A DNA stretch of 64,000 nucleotides from CBDFGS01 sp965247255 (GTDB lineage: Bacteria; Chloroflexota; Dehalococcoidia; Lucifugimonadales; CAUZJF01), in contig CBDFGS010000008.1 of the NCBI GenBank assembly GCA_965247255.1, positions 434,001 through 498,000 of the forward strand, in the 5' to 3' direction. Under the pieces are notes generated by a model. That model was not told where the DNA came from, searched no databases, and saw only the letters and a program-made list of their open reading frames with translations. Of the stretch, positions 34,290 to 44,522 are shown piece after piece. The position numbers and the translations under genes are program-made. Numbering within the stretch: the stretch's first letter is position 1; each line of letters opens with the position of its first letter.

Positions 34290-37200
34290 GACCATCAACA
34301 CCTCGGTACCATCCCAATTCCACAACTCGATCATTCCGTTCCCGGGGTTGTTGACCCAAAGCCCGCGGCTACTTGGGTCGATCGCCAACGAGTTGGGATT
34401 GTCGAAGTTGGAGCCGAAGGTCCTGGTCGCCGCCATTCCCGACGCGAGAGGTGGTTCGAAGACAAGGACCCTGTCGTTGGCGTTGTCGGCGACGTGCACA
34501 ACTCCGTCGACATCCACCCGCACAGCCGACGGCGAGTACATGCTGTCGAGACCGGGCTCTTGGTCGCGGCACCATGGGTGCTCGCATCCCTCTATAGCTG
34601 GTTTCCAACTGCGAAAGTCATGTTGACCGAGCACCAGGTCCGCCGACTTTGCGATCTGCCCGGTAGTCGCGTCCACCGGAAAGCGGAGCACTCGGTTGTT
34701 ACCGGCGTCCGCGACCCACAGATTGCCCGCCGGATCGACATCGACTCCGTTCCCCCACCAGCCACCAGGCCGGGCCGCGGAAGTGTATGAGACGAAACAG
34801 ATGGATTCAGCCGTTGGAGCAACCAAGTCCCCTCGATTGCACATGATTCCGGTGAAGTCTTCCTGCCCCCACACTTCGTCGGCAACCGAGTCGTTGTCAA
34901 AAGGGGCCTCGTACTTGAGGACCCTGTTGTTGTGAACATCCGGTACATACAGGTTGGATTCACTATCGACGGCCATGCTCACAAAGGAAGGGTGCTCCCA
35001 GGGACTTTCACTGACATCTGGCACACCGCACAGTGTGGTTGGGTCTGCCAGTGCCCTGATGGGAAAGTTCTGTAGAGCGCCATCTCCGTTGCAGGCCGAG
35101 TGGTCGTACCCAGAGGGTTGACCCAGAACGACTTCGGCGCTGCAAGGACTGGGACCTGCGTAACACTTGTCCAGGTCGATCCCGAGGATGCGGCTGTTGC
35201 CCGAGTCCCAGACGTATGCCCTGCCCGGATCGGTCGCTCTGTCGACCACGACACCACCCGGGTTGAAAACCTTGAACGGGACCACCTGATTCGGTGTGAT
35301 CTCCGAAAAATCCGGTTGTCCCAGGATCACGTCCGCCCAAAGATCACCTGATTCACCGCGAACTGGTACCGTTGGTGCATGAGTTGCAGAGCCATCTGCC
35401 TCAGCCCCAGAGCCTGACGGCGGGGCAGACGGAGGTGCGGGGGGGCCTGGCGGGGGGCATTCCGCGTCTCCGCTTGCGCCGATGAGGTTGGCTTCGCTTC
35501 GGCTGATGCGCAGCATGAGCAGGTCGCCCTCGCTCCAGGGCTGATTGCGCACGCTCCAGGCAAGCGCCGGTGCGCCGCCACTGGTGGCCTCAACCGCGTC
35601 GTCGAAGTCCAGGCGCAGAGCCACAGAGCCGTCCAGAGAGATGAAGTCCACGTGGTGGCCCGCCAGAGCGTTGTCGTCAGGCTCAAGCCTCATCACGACG
35701 CGGCCAGACTCCCACTCGATGCGCCGGATTATTGTATGGCAGCCGTTGCGGGTGGCCCGCCAGAACGTTGAATGCCGCAGGGTAAAACCCGCCCCGGTCA
35801 GTACGCCGTCCGCACCGCCCGCGCCCACTGCGTCGCCGGAGGCTACAGGGTCGAAGAACGCCTCGTGCACCACACCCTCCGGCGCCGTCACCTCCACGAT
35901 GTCTTCCGCGGATTTCCTCATCGCTTCAGGCATGACGTCGCCACCGCAGATGGTGAGCCAGTTAGGATCAAACACGGTATGGTAGAATCTATACTGCCTC
36001 CGAGGAAGCGGTCGTACGGTATAGAACATAGTAGGATCAGTGGAGAAGAGGTGCGCGTCTCTGCCCTCCTTTAACCCTATTGGCCCTATTGGCGGTTTTC
36101 TACGACTAGGCCCGTTACGACTAGACCAGTAATGATCAGGATCGATTATTTGGGTGCCGGCGGGCAGACCCGAATCTATATGATGGCGGAAGCTCCTGTG
36201 ATACAGTCCCCCTCTAGCCCGTCGCTCCGTGACGTACTTTTGTATGAGGCACTGCTTGTATAGCTCCTCGCCGTGCTCTGCCGAACCCGTTCTGTAATCC
36301 TCCACCGCCTCCGCCACCAGCGTTCGCAGTTCGGCCAGTGTCCTGGGCGCCGCCGCCTCTGCCACCTCGCTGTTGGGAGTGGCCGACAGAAAGCGCATAG
36401 CGCCCGCCGCCTGCCCAGACACGGGTGCCACGCCGCCTGCCTCTGCCGCAGGCAGCCACGCCTTGTAGGTTACCGACCCATATCGGCTGTAAGGGTCGGG
36501 AGAAATGAACTCGTACGGGTACGAGCCTTTGGCAGCATCCTGGTTGGGATAGAAGTTGGCTTGGACGAATATGATTGCCTCTCTATCCTCCCATCGGGTG
36601 TCGCGGCGCTCTAGCGCTAGGACGGCTGCCTCAAGCGCCGCCTCCTCGGTATCAAAGCGCTCACGACATTCAACTGGTCCGCGTTTCAAGGCAGGCTCCA
36701 GCACGACTAGCTCGCCGTCGCCCTCTCCCTTCAGGTACTCGATGACGTCGAAGGTGTACACGATGCCGTTGTTGTAGTAGCGGCCCTCGTCGTCGTCGCG
36801 TTGCGCATCGGCGCCACCCATGATCAATTTTTCCAACCAAATGGACAACAAACCGGGGGAGTAGTGGAAGTTGCACTTGTTGCCCTTGTCGCCGCGCTGC
36901 GTGGGGGCAGCGGAGACCGAACGCAGCCGCACCCTGGCTATGACGGCGGCGTAGAAATATCTGTTCCTCCAGCAGAAGTGGCTCATAGAGAGGCGGCGGG
37001 ACACTAATGGCCGCTGGGGGTGGGCCACCACCGGGGGAAGCAGGTACAGTTCCGCCACTAGGGGTTTGAGTCGTAGCCGCGACGGGGCAGTCCGCGTCTC
37101 TGGTTGCGCCGGTGAGGTTGGCTTCGCTCTCCCTGATGCGCAGCATGAGCAGGTCGCCGTCGCTCCAGGGCTGATTGCACACGCCCCAGGCAAGCGCCGG

Positions 37201-38808
37201 TGGGCCGCCATTGGTGACCTGAGCGGCGTCGTCGAAGTCCAGGCGCAGAGACACCGAGCCGTCCAGAGAGATGAAGTCCACGTGGTGGTCCGCCAGAGCG
37301 TTGTCGTCAGGCTCTAGCCTCATCACGACGCGGCCTGACTCCCACTCGATGCGCCGCATGGTTGCCTGGATGCCGTTGACGGTGAACGTAGCCGGCTTGA
37401 GCACGCCGTCAGCAACGCCCGCGCCCACCGCTTCGCCGGAGGCTACAGGGTCGAAGAACGCCTCGTGAAGCACCCCCTCCGGCGCCGTCACGGGCACCAA
37501 CCACTCCCAGGATTCCCTCAGACTTTCAGGCAATTCATCAGGCCCGCCGCAGGTAGCTAACGCGTTAGGATCAAACCCGGCATGGTAGAATCTATACTCA
37601 CCCTGCGGGATTGGGCGAGTTGTGAAGAATGGAGCAGGCTTATTAGAGAACAGGTATGCGTCGTTGCCGCTCATATATTCCTTAGGACTCGAGCCCGATC
37701 TTTCAGTGCCAGGTATCCGGGTTCCCGCAGGCGCACCTGAGTTGACAGATAGGCCAAGTCTCGCTCCTGGCTCATCCGCCCATCTAGCCGTTCTCTGAAG
37801 TCTGTACTTCTCGAGCAGGCATTGGTAGTAGTCCTCCTCGCCGTGCTCTGCCGAACCCGTTCTGTAATCCTCCACCACCTCCGTCACCAGCCTTCGCAAC
37901 TCGGCCAGTGTCCTGGGCGCCGCCGCCTCTGCCACCCTGCTGTCGGGAGTGGCCGACAGAAAGCGCATAGCGCCCGCCGCCTCCCCAAGCACGGGTGCCC
38001 CCCCGCCTGCCTCTGCCGCAGGCAGCCACGCCTTGTCGGTTACCGTCGCAGATCGGCTGTCAGGGTCGGCAAGCATGAACTCGTACAGGTAGGAGCCTTT
38101 GACAGCATCCCGGTTGGGCCAGGCGAATATGATTGCCTCTCTATCTTCCCATCGCGTGTCGCGGCGCTCTACCGCGAGAGCGGCTGCCTCAAGCGCAGCC
38201 TCCTCGGTATCAAAGCGATCACGACATTCAACTGGTCCGCGGACAAAGCCAGGCTCCAGCACGACTAGCTCGCCGTCGCCTCCTCCCTTCAGGTACTCGA
38301 TGACGTCGAAAGTGTACACGATGCCGTTGTTGTAGTAGTAGCCACCCTGCGCATCGGTGGCAGGGACCGGGAAGACGACGTCGGCGAACCGGACGAAGGT
38401 GCACTTGATGCCCTTGTCGCCGCGCTGCGTGGGGGCAGCGGAGACCGAACGCAGCCGCACCCTGGCTATGACGTCGGCGTAGAATATCCGCTCCTCCAGC
38501 ATAGGCGGCCCAGTGTAATGCATCCTGGGGGCACCAGCAGCTGGAGAAGCAGGTGGGGGAGCAGGTACAGCAGGGGATTGAGCGGCTGGTTGCGAGGGGG
38601 ACTCGGATTCGGACGTTGCCGTCGCCTGAACCGCATCCGTCCGGGCTGGAGCTTCGGTAGCGGGAGCGCGCGTGGGCTCAGACGGACCTGGAGCCGGCCG
38701 TGCCTGTCCGCATCCCGCGCAGAGCACTGCGCAGAGCAGCAGGAACGTGGCAAACACGCCCCTTACTCTTCCTCCTTTCCCTGTCTTGTTGGTCTTGTTG
38801 ATTCCCAT
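34290..38808 (-). pseudogene. Very large NHL-repeat lipoprotein, frameshifted and 3'-truncated by IS1380
   Basis: The start at 38808 follows AAGGG. The signal ends in a lipobox (LLLCAVLCAGCGQ), then a Pro/Ala/Thr-rich linker. Two tandem modules of about 600 residues follow. Both begin 'LLEExIFYAxVIARVRLRSV', hold the shared strings YNNGIVYTFDVIEYLKG and GELVVLEP, and end with VDFISLDGSV and NQPWSxGDLLMLRI. After the second come NHL beta-propeller units (ADVILGQPDF; GNSRILGIDLDK; NNRVLRFPVD; NDRVLVFEP). The first frame stops at 36670; near 36955 module 2 has one extra base (ATATTTCTAC against ATATTCTAC in module 1) that shifts it. Restoring it joins both open frames into one protein of at least 1500 residues. 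The C-terminus is lost in IS1380 at 34289. Confidence 0.8.
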
Positions 38809-38883
38809 ACGGCCCTTAATTAGACTCCCTGCTGGCACGCGTTTGCCCGTGACCGTCTGTCTGATCCCACACAGCTTCCACGG

Positions 38884-40017
38884 TCAGGGCTTCGCCAGGA
38901 CGAAGTCGCACTGAGCCTTGGTCAGAGACGAACACAGACTGAGCCGGTCCTCAAGCAACAGTTTCAGGCGTTCCGCCATAACGACATCGGTCCATGACCT
39001 GGGCGGCCCTCCTGTTGCAGGGTTATTGGGATCGGGCGGCCTAGCCAACCTAAAGGGAGTCGCGGGGTGCAACCCGATCAAGCCGAGTAGTCGTCCCGAT
39101 TCATCGAAGACCGCATCTCCTACAGATTCGGGCCGCCCTACGAGCCGCAATACGTCGGGATGAGTCACAAAACCGAACAACACCTCCTCCCAGTCCTTAA
39201 GCGAGCGTGCAGTTCCCGGCACGGCAGTCCAAGGCTGTGTGATAGCCCTTTTCTGGTAGCTCACAACCTTCTGCCCGGTGGCTAGGCTCGCACCACTCCC
39301 AAATTCTGCTGAGGGCAAGGCAGTAGTACCTTCGGTCGCGAAAATACGCGCACCTGTTAAGACATCAGTGCGGAGCATTGTCCCCCTAAAGCTCCCTCTC
39401 CTCGGTACCGCGATTACAGTACACAGGTCCTGCGTAACTCGACCCATAACGGTCATCACATGACCGTCAGAATCAACGATCACTCCGGTCCTAATGCCGA
39501 TCCCTCCGCTACCATTAGGCTTATACCTTGCCACGAACACAAGTGTGTCGACTCCAACGTCCAAAATGGGATTGCCTTGTCCATCACCTACAAGATGAAG
39601 GTCAGCGTCAAAAAAGCCAGGGAATTTGGCCGCTACTTTGGCCGCTACATAATCCGGATCGCAGGACGCTGGCGCACCACCGGGACTCGGAGGTTCGGTT
39701 CCGGCGTTAATTGGGGTGGGTTCACTCATACTGACGTTGGGCAACACCTCGCCGCCGCTCGGGGAAGCGCCGCTAGAGGATTGAGCGGCTGCCTCCGTAG
39801 GTTCTGTTCCCGCATTGGGCAACACCTCGTCGCCACTCGGGGATTGAGCGGCTGCCTCCGTAGGTTCTGCTCCTGCATTGGGCAACACCTCGTCGCCGCT
39901 CGGGGAAGCCGGAGCAGAGGCGCAGGCAGCCAGAAGCACTAGCAGTCCGACGACGACTGCGTGATTGAAGTACACTTTCAAGGCTCTCGCAAGGCTGAAC
40001 AGCACCTTCTGGTTCAT
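38884..40017 (-). CDS. Lipoprotein with degenerate trypsin-like domain
   Basis: The 377-residue protein has a lipobox signal (VVVGLLVLLAACAS) and then three imperfect direct repeats of 'SPSGDEVLPNAGxEPTEAAAQ', an acidic surface linker at residues 37-110. The remaining 260 residues resemble a serine-protease-like fold: ARYKPNGSGGIGIRTGVIVD, DSDGHVMTVMGRV, and a C-terminal DAVFDESGRLLGLIGLHPA. The His-Asp-Ser triad is not apparent, so it is likely a non-catalytic binder. It lies between a small gene and the NHL lipoprotein on the same strand. A decayed copy of its start lies near 52640. Confidence 0.65.
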   Translation of the reverse strand: MNQKVLFSLARALKVYFNHAVVVGLLVLLAACASAPASPSGDEVLPNAGAEPTEAAAQSPSGDEVLPNAGTEPTEAAAQSSSGASPSGGEVLPNVSMSEPTPINAGTEPPSPGGAPASCDPDYVAAKVAAKFPGFFDADLHLVGDGQGNPILDVGVDTLVFVARYKPNGSGGIGIRTGVIVDSDGHVMTVMGRVTQDLCTVIAVPRRGSFRGTMLRTDVLTGARIFATEGTTALPSAEFGSGASLATGQKVVSYQKRAITQPWTAVPGTARSLKDWEEVLFGFVTHPDVLRLVGRPESVGDAVFDESGRLLGLIGLHPATPFRLARPPDPNNPATGGPPRSWTDVVMAERLKLLLEDRLSLCSSLTKAQCDFVLAKP

Positions 40018-40295
40018 GGAGCCCCCTCCAGATATCTCTAGTATCTAATACGCCGACGCGCCAGCCGGGGTTTTGCCGCAGCTGACGCACCTTACCCAAC
40101 GCTGTAATCCGAGCTACCCAAGGAGTCGTTTAGGGGTCAGTCAATGGGAGTGAGTTTGCGTCTCCCCTTGGTTTGCAGGTTTCCGTGCAGATGCTCTCCA
40201 GTAGCAGCATCGATTATTGCGATGATGTCGGTATTCTGAGGACACTGCAAGCTGAACCCTTTCGGAGGGGGCGGGCCACATGGAAGCGCAATCGG
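39935..40295. repeat. Direct repeat A (partner at 52638-52951)
   Basis: This stretch, holding the lipoprotein start, the intergenic hairpin and the end of the small minus-strand gene, recurs at 52638-52951 in the same orientation with high identity and a deletion of about 60 bp in the second copy. Confidence 0.85.
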
Positions 40296-40379
40296 AACCC
40301 CCTCTATTCTCAGCGTCCAAGCTGTTCTGTCGCGGACGTCTGGGTAGTTCCCGGCATCCAGATTGAACGAGAAGCTCAT
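40137..40379 (-). CDS. Small protein upstream of the lipoproteins, possibly partial
   Basis: The 80-residue reading starts MSFSFNLDAGNYPDVRDRTA and ends with NTDIIAIIDAATGEHLHGNL. The C-terminal half is conserved in the repeat at 52793-52987, which supports a real coding sequence. An in-frame stop lies 27 bp before the Met and there is no good ribosome-binding site, so the 5' part may be lost. No family is recognised. The intergenic hairpin (GCGCCAGCC/GGCTGACGC-like around 40058-40088) follows it. Confidence 0.45.
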   Translation of the reverse strand: MSFSFNLDAGNYPDVRDRTAWTLRIEGVPIALPCGPPPPKGFSLQCPQNTDIIAIIDAATGEHLHGNLQTKGRRKLTPID

Positions 40380-40546
40380 GAGCTCGGCGTTGTAAGTCCT
40401 GATTTACCAAACTATAAATTGCTGGAGATTCGGGCGGCCGTGGCCCGGTACACCGTGACCGTCAAGCTTGACGTCGAGGTAATGGGACTAAAAAAGCGCA
40501 TGCGGGTTCGGGTCTGCAGCGCCTCGTTCGGCTGGCTCAAGCCCGG

Positions 40547-41779
40547 CTAGCCCGCCTGCCTCACCGCTCGCCAGAGGGCGCCGAGGGTCATCCGCTGACC
40601 GTACAGCAGCATGCCGGCCCGGAAGATTCGGGCTGAGACGAAGAGCATCACCATCCCGGCCAGCACAGTTACCGCCAGGCTCGCGAGTATCTCGGCGTTC
40701 GACAGGTCTGCCGATCCCATTCGCAGCATCATCGTCGTGGGCGCCGTGATCGGAATGAAGGAGAGAACCGTGGCGAGTCCGCCATCCGGCGCGGTGAGGA
40801 TCGTGTTAAACGAGAAAGACACAGGAAGAATCGCAGGCATGATAACCATAGTGGTGATCGGACCCGCCTCCTTCGCCGAGGTCGTCGCCGACCCGATTCC
40901 GGCGAGGACCACCGCGAACAGGAAGTATCCGGCGATGAAGAACAGGGAGGCGTACGCGAGGGTCAGAGGCTCGATCTCCAGGTCCGGGGCATTCGGGATC
41001 TGGTCGATGATCTGGGGCCCGATTATCGCCATCGAGGCGACCCACACCATTAACTGAACCAACGAGGCCGTCCCCAGCGCCACGATCTTCCCCGCCATCA
41101 GCGAGAGAGGCGAGACCGAGGTCAGCAGCACGTCGACCATCCGGTTCTCCTTCTCCTCTGAAACGCTCTCGAGGAGGGAACCGGCGCCTATCACGATGGA
41201 CATCAGGAGTAGAAACATGAAGATGAGCGGGACCGCGAACTGGTTGAGCCCGTCTTCTTCGTCCGGCGAGACGGACCCGTCTTCGCCGACGTGGACACGG
41301 ACATAGTCGGCTCCTGCGATCACGCGTTCCAGCAAGCTCGGGTCGAGCCTCTCCGCGAGCAGGGACACTCTCAGGAAGGAGGCGAACCGCCTGCGGCTGT
41401 CTCTGCCGGCGAATATCCCAGACCTTTGCGATAGCCACTCGGCGTCGCCGGACTGGAGGAAGTCTGCCGATACGATGAAGAGGTCCTCGATGTCGCCGGC
41501 CACGATGGCGTCGATCCCACCCTCGCGGGTGTCGAACCGTGTGAGGTTCGGGAAGTCTGCCTCAGAGAGCTCACCCGACAGGTCCACGTAGCCGATCGGC
41601 TTCGATTCGGGCTCGTCTTCGTCGTCATCTGCAAGAGACCGGACGATCGGCACGACGATCAGGAGGACCAAGAGTATCGCCGGCACGAGCCCGGTGATGA
41701 TCAGCCATATCCGGCGCCCTATGGCGCGCCGGAACTCTTCGGTGAAGACGATCTTGGCCTCAGCTATCGTGTCGCGCAC
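40547..41779 (-). CDS. ABC-2 type transporter permease (NatB-like)
   Basis: The 410-residue membrane protein has one N-terminal helix (WLIITGLVPAILLVLLIVVP), a large extracellular part (about residues 50-180), then five or six helices. ESVSEEKENRMVDVLLTSVS, a hallmark of ABC-2 permeases of the Na+/drug exporter group, precedes the second block. It overlaps the end of its ATPase gene by 20 bp. Export of a small molecule or ion is likely; the substrate is unknown. Confidence 0.9.
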   Translation of the reverse strand: MRDTIAEAKIVFTEEFRRAIGRRIWLIITGLVPAILLVLLIVVPIVRSLADDDEDEPESKPIGYVDLSGELSEADFPNLTRFDTREGGIDAIVAGDIEDLFIVSADFLQSGDAEWLSQRSGIFAGRDSRRRFASFLRVSLLAERLDPSLLERVIAGADYVRVHVGEDGSVSPDEEDGLNQFAVPLIFMFLLLMSIVIGAGSLLESVSEEKENRMVDVLLTSVSPLSLMAGKIVALGTASLVQLMVWVASMAIIGPQIIDQIPNAPDLEIEPLTLAYASLFFIAGYFLFAVVLAGIGSATTSAKEAGPITTMVIMPAILPVSFSFNTILTAPDGGLATVLSFIPITAPTTMMLRMGSADLSNAEILASLAVTVLAGMVMLFVSARIFRAGMLLYGQRMTLGALWRAVRQAG

Positions 41780-42704
41780 GGCTCACCTCCTCGATGAAGA
41801 TTTCGTTGAGCGTGGGGAGCGCTACCTCGAATCGCTCTACCGGAATCTGGGCGTCGAGGAACGAGCGAAGGATGGCCTGAGGCTCCGAGCCAGCCGCGAG
41901 CCTGTATTCGAAGTGTCCGTTGACCGCCACGGGCTCCGTTACCCCGGGCACCGATTCGGGCCAGCGGTCGGCGGCGATCTTGACGGTGCGGGTCCCGCGG
42001 GACCGTTTCAGCTCATTGAGCGACCCGTAGAGCAGCATCGTCCCGGCATCGATCAGCAGCACGCGCTCGCACAGCTCCTCGACGTCCGACATGATGTGAG
42101 TGCTGAAGATGATCGATGCGCCGCGGGCTTGCTCCTCGCGGAGTATCTCCTTAATGAGCACGACGTTGAGGGGATCGAGCCCGCCGAACGGCTCGTCCAG
42201 GATGATCAGGTCGGGCCGGTGGAGCAGTGCGCCCGCGAACTGGACGAGCTGCGTCATGCCACGCGACAGGCCCTGGACCTTCGCTCCCAGGTGCTCGGCG
42301 AGGCCTACTCGTGACATCATTTCGGATGCTCTGTCTTCCGCCGTTGAGGCGCTCAGGCCCTTGAGCCGCCCCATGTACCGCAAGACGTCCAGGACTCGCG
42401 CCCGCTGGAACAACCCCCGTTCTTCCGGCAGGTAGCCGACTCGGCGTAACACGTGACGGGTAGGAGCGGAGCCGAAGATGCTCACCGTCCCGGAGTCGGG
42501 CTTGATCAGATCGAGCGCCATGCGCATGGTGGTGGTCTTGCCGGACCCGTTAGGCCCGAGGAACCCGAACACCTCGCCGCGCTTCAGCTCGAACGAAACG
42601 CCGTTCACGACCCGGCGGCCGCCGAAGGTCTTGACCAGCTCCCGCACTTCCAGGGCCGGGCTCGAACTAGAGCTTAGCGTCCGGTTATCTGTCTCGTCTC
42701 TCAT
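41760..42704 (-). CDS. ABC transporter ATP-binding protein (NatA-like)
   Basis: The 314-residue ATPase has Walker A GFLGPNGSGKTTT, the signature GLSRGMTQLVQFAGALLHRP, Walker B LIILDEPFGGLDPLN and an H-loop in IIFSTHIMSDVEEL. The C-terminal 80 residues are the extra domain common to ABC-2 exporters. The first 10 residues are low-complexity (SSSSS). It is translationally coupled to the permease. Confidence 0.93.
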   Translation of the reverse strand: MRDETDNRTLSSSSSPALEVRELVKTFGGRRVVNGVSFELKRGEVFGFLGPNGSGKTTTMRMALDLIKPDSGTVSIFGSAPTRHVLRRVGYLPEERGLFQRARVLDVLRYMGRLKGLSASTAEDRASEMMSRVGLAEHLGAKVQGLSRGMTQLVQFAGALLHRPDLIILDEPFGGLDPLNVVLIKEILREEQARGASIIFSTHIMSDVEELCERVLLIDAGTMLLYGSLNELKRSRGTRTVKIAADRWPESVPGVTEPVAVNGHFEYRLAAGSEPQAILRSFLDAQIPVERFEVALPTLNEIFIEEVSRARHDS

Positions 42705-43040
42705 TTTTCACCTGAGTTGGATTGTGCCTGTGACCGTCCGTCCCGTCAACAGCGATAGGAACGAGCTCATCGACCAAAAATGAGTAGAGTCCCAGGAAGT
42801 GGTGTAAGCCGACATTCCCCATATCAAACCGGAGGTGTCCAAAGAACCCACAATCCTTTACGTTGACGATTGTACGGACGCTCCGGAACGCTGTCAAACA
42901 CGCTATCGCGCCTACTGGACTACCTTTTGGTGTGGCGGCTGGTGGTCCATCGGTTGGGAAAGCCACTTGCGATACACTATGGCGCCCTTCCAGCCCCTCC
43001 AGACACGCACCTCTCCCTTGGTTACCCCTCATCACCTCAG
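42705..43040. other. IS junk region with a lone IS256 end
   Basis: No gene. The sequence GTCCCAGGAAGTGGTGTAAG at 42789-42808 is identical to the right end of the IS256 at 3731-5090, with no transposase attached. The rest up to the IS1380 at about 43040 is unlike any neighbour and may be the remains of a lost element. Confidence 0.7.
42789..42808 (+). repeat. Solo IS256-type terminal inverted repeat
   Basis: A 20-base exact match to the reverse complement of 5071-5090. The five or six bases outside it (AGTAGA) also match the outside of that end, so the shared block may be 26 bp. Confidence 0.85.
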
Positions 43041-44430
43041 ATGACCCCGTGGATATTCGCTACCCTGGTGCTGGATGGAGCCCACCGATACGCTCCAGCA
43101 CTTGCCGGAATACCTCCTTAGGTACGGCGACCTCCGCCAGTTGAAACACCAACCTCCTGGCATGCCGCACCAAACGTCCACCTATCTTGATGAACTTCAC
43201 CTGGAGGCTTCGCAACGACCAGTGCTTGACCGCCTTAGGCAGGCATAGCCTGCGTAGGAAGTTCCCAAGGTTGTACGCCAGGATGAACAGCCACAGCCTC
43301 ACCTGGTTAGCAACGAACCTGTGACACGAGAGCCTGGTCCAGTTCAGGGCGTACTTGCCCTCTTTGATCCACTGCTCGGCAGTGCCTCGGCCATTGTAGA
43401 AATGCAGTACGCCTTCAGGGCCAGCCGACATGTTGGTGACGATGAAGCCCACCCGAGGGAACAGCTCTCCCCGGTGCCACTCCACCTTGGCCACCACCCG
43501 CCGGGGGCGGTCCCAACTCCCCGCCTGATACCAGAATTCGTCGTACCAGATGATGGGTTTCCTCGGCGGCCTTCCCACCGGCCTCCTCAACAGAGGAACA
43601 ATCTCCCATTGCAGCACCTCGTTGCTGGGGAGCCTGATGGCGTAGAGGACGCGCCGTTCCTCCAAGTACTCGTAAACCTCGGGCTTGGCGAAGGCGGCAT
43701 CGGCCCGGAAGTACCGGCGCACTCCCGTCCGCTCGTAGCGGGCCAGGATTGGCTCCAGTACGTCGCGCCAGTCGTGGGCGCTGTGGACATTCCCAGGACG
43801 CAGCATGGCCCCTTCGCAGTCCCCGAACTGGTTGAACACGAAGAGTGGGTGGTAGCAGACAGAGCTGAAATGGCCGTTGTAGGCCGCACGCTCCTGCTCT
43901 CCATGTACCGGACTCTCTGAGCTATCCATGTCCAGAATCACACGCCGGTGAGGTGTGTGGGCCATAGCCCCATCCACCCACTGAGCGTTCATACGGGCCA
44001 ACCCTTCCAGGTTCTCTGGCCGGGTCAGCACCTCGGTCTCAAAGCGGCTCATGCTGTTGGTGCTGGCCGCAGGCTTGTCGGGCCCCCGCCAGCCCGCGAT
44101 GATTTTCATGGCAGGGTCCTGGGCCATCCGTTCGGCGTCGTTAGTGTCCTCATAGCCAGCGAGGCGACTGTACACAGACTGTCTGAGCAAGGGCACCAGT
44201 TGGTGCTGGATATTGCGGCCGGTGCGGTTCTCCCGCAAACAGGCAGTCGCCGTCTCCGTCAGCTCCAGGGCTTCGTCCAGCTCGCGGCATGCCAGGAGTC
44301 CGGCGTCGGAGGTGATGGTGGCGCCGTGGAACTCCAGACGCACCCGTCGGTCAAACTGGAGAGTGGCGTGGCTGTTGGGGCTTTCACCCATGGGGTGCCT
44401 CCAGCGAGATTGCGGTATCCATAAGTATGT
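43040..44430 (-). mobile_element. IS1380 family insertion sequence, copy 2
   Basis: One intact transposase is flanked by short imperfect end repeats (GTGGATATTCGC near 43049-43060 and TATGGATACCGC as reverse complement near 44411-44423). The exact ends are uncertain. It separates the IS256 remnant and the ABC exporter from the second alpha-2-macroglobulin gene. Confidence 0.75.
43060..44391 (-). CDS. IS1380 family transposase
   Basis: The 443-residue DDE transposase has the first Asp in VILDMDSSESPVHG, a second in YFRADAAFAKPEVY and a Glu in GRGTAEQWIKEGKYALNWT. The N-terminal pattern GATITSDAGLLACRELDEAL is typical of IS1380. There is no frameshift. Confidence 0.94.
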   Translation of the reverse strand: MGESPNSHATLQFDRRVRLEFHGATITSDAGLLACRELDEALELTETATACLRENRTGRNIQHQLVPLLRQSVYSRLAGYEDTNDAERMAQDPAMKIIAGWRGPDKPAASTNSMSRFETEVLTRPENLEGLARMNAQWVDGAMAHTPHRRVILDMDSSESPVHGEQERAAYNGHFSSVCYHPLFVFNQFGDCEGAMLRPGNVHSAHDWRDVLEPILARYERTGVRRYFRADAAFAKPEVYEYLEERRVLYAIRLPSNEVLQWEIVPLLRRPVGRPPRKPIIWYDEFWYQAGSWDRPRRVVAKVEWHRGELFPRVGFIVTNMSAGPEGVLHFYNGRGTAEQWIKEGKYALNWTRLSCHRFVANQVRLWLFILAYNLGNFLRRLCLPKAVKHWSLRSLQVKFIKIGGRLVRHARRLVFQLAEVAVPKEVFRQVLERIGGLHPAPG

Positions 44431-44522
44431 CCCGCTATCTCGGCCAGTCTAGCACACACATTAGCCATGATGCTCATGTATACGGCTCAAAGGTGCAGCA
44501 CTCTTACCGGTTTACGACGCAC
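44392..44522. other. Short spacer between IS1380 and alpha-2-macroglobulin
   Basis: Holds the IS end and the 3' flank of the alpha-2-macroglobulin gene. No terminator hairpin was seen. Confidence 0.4.
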
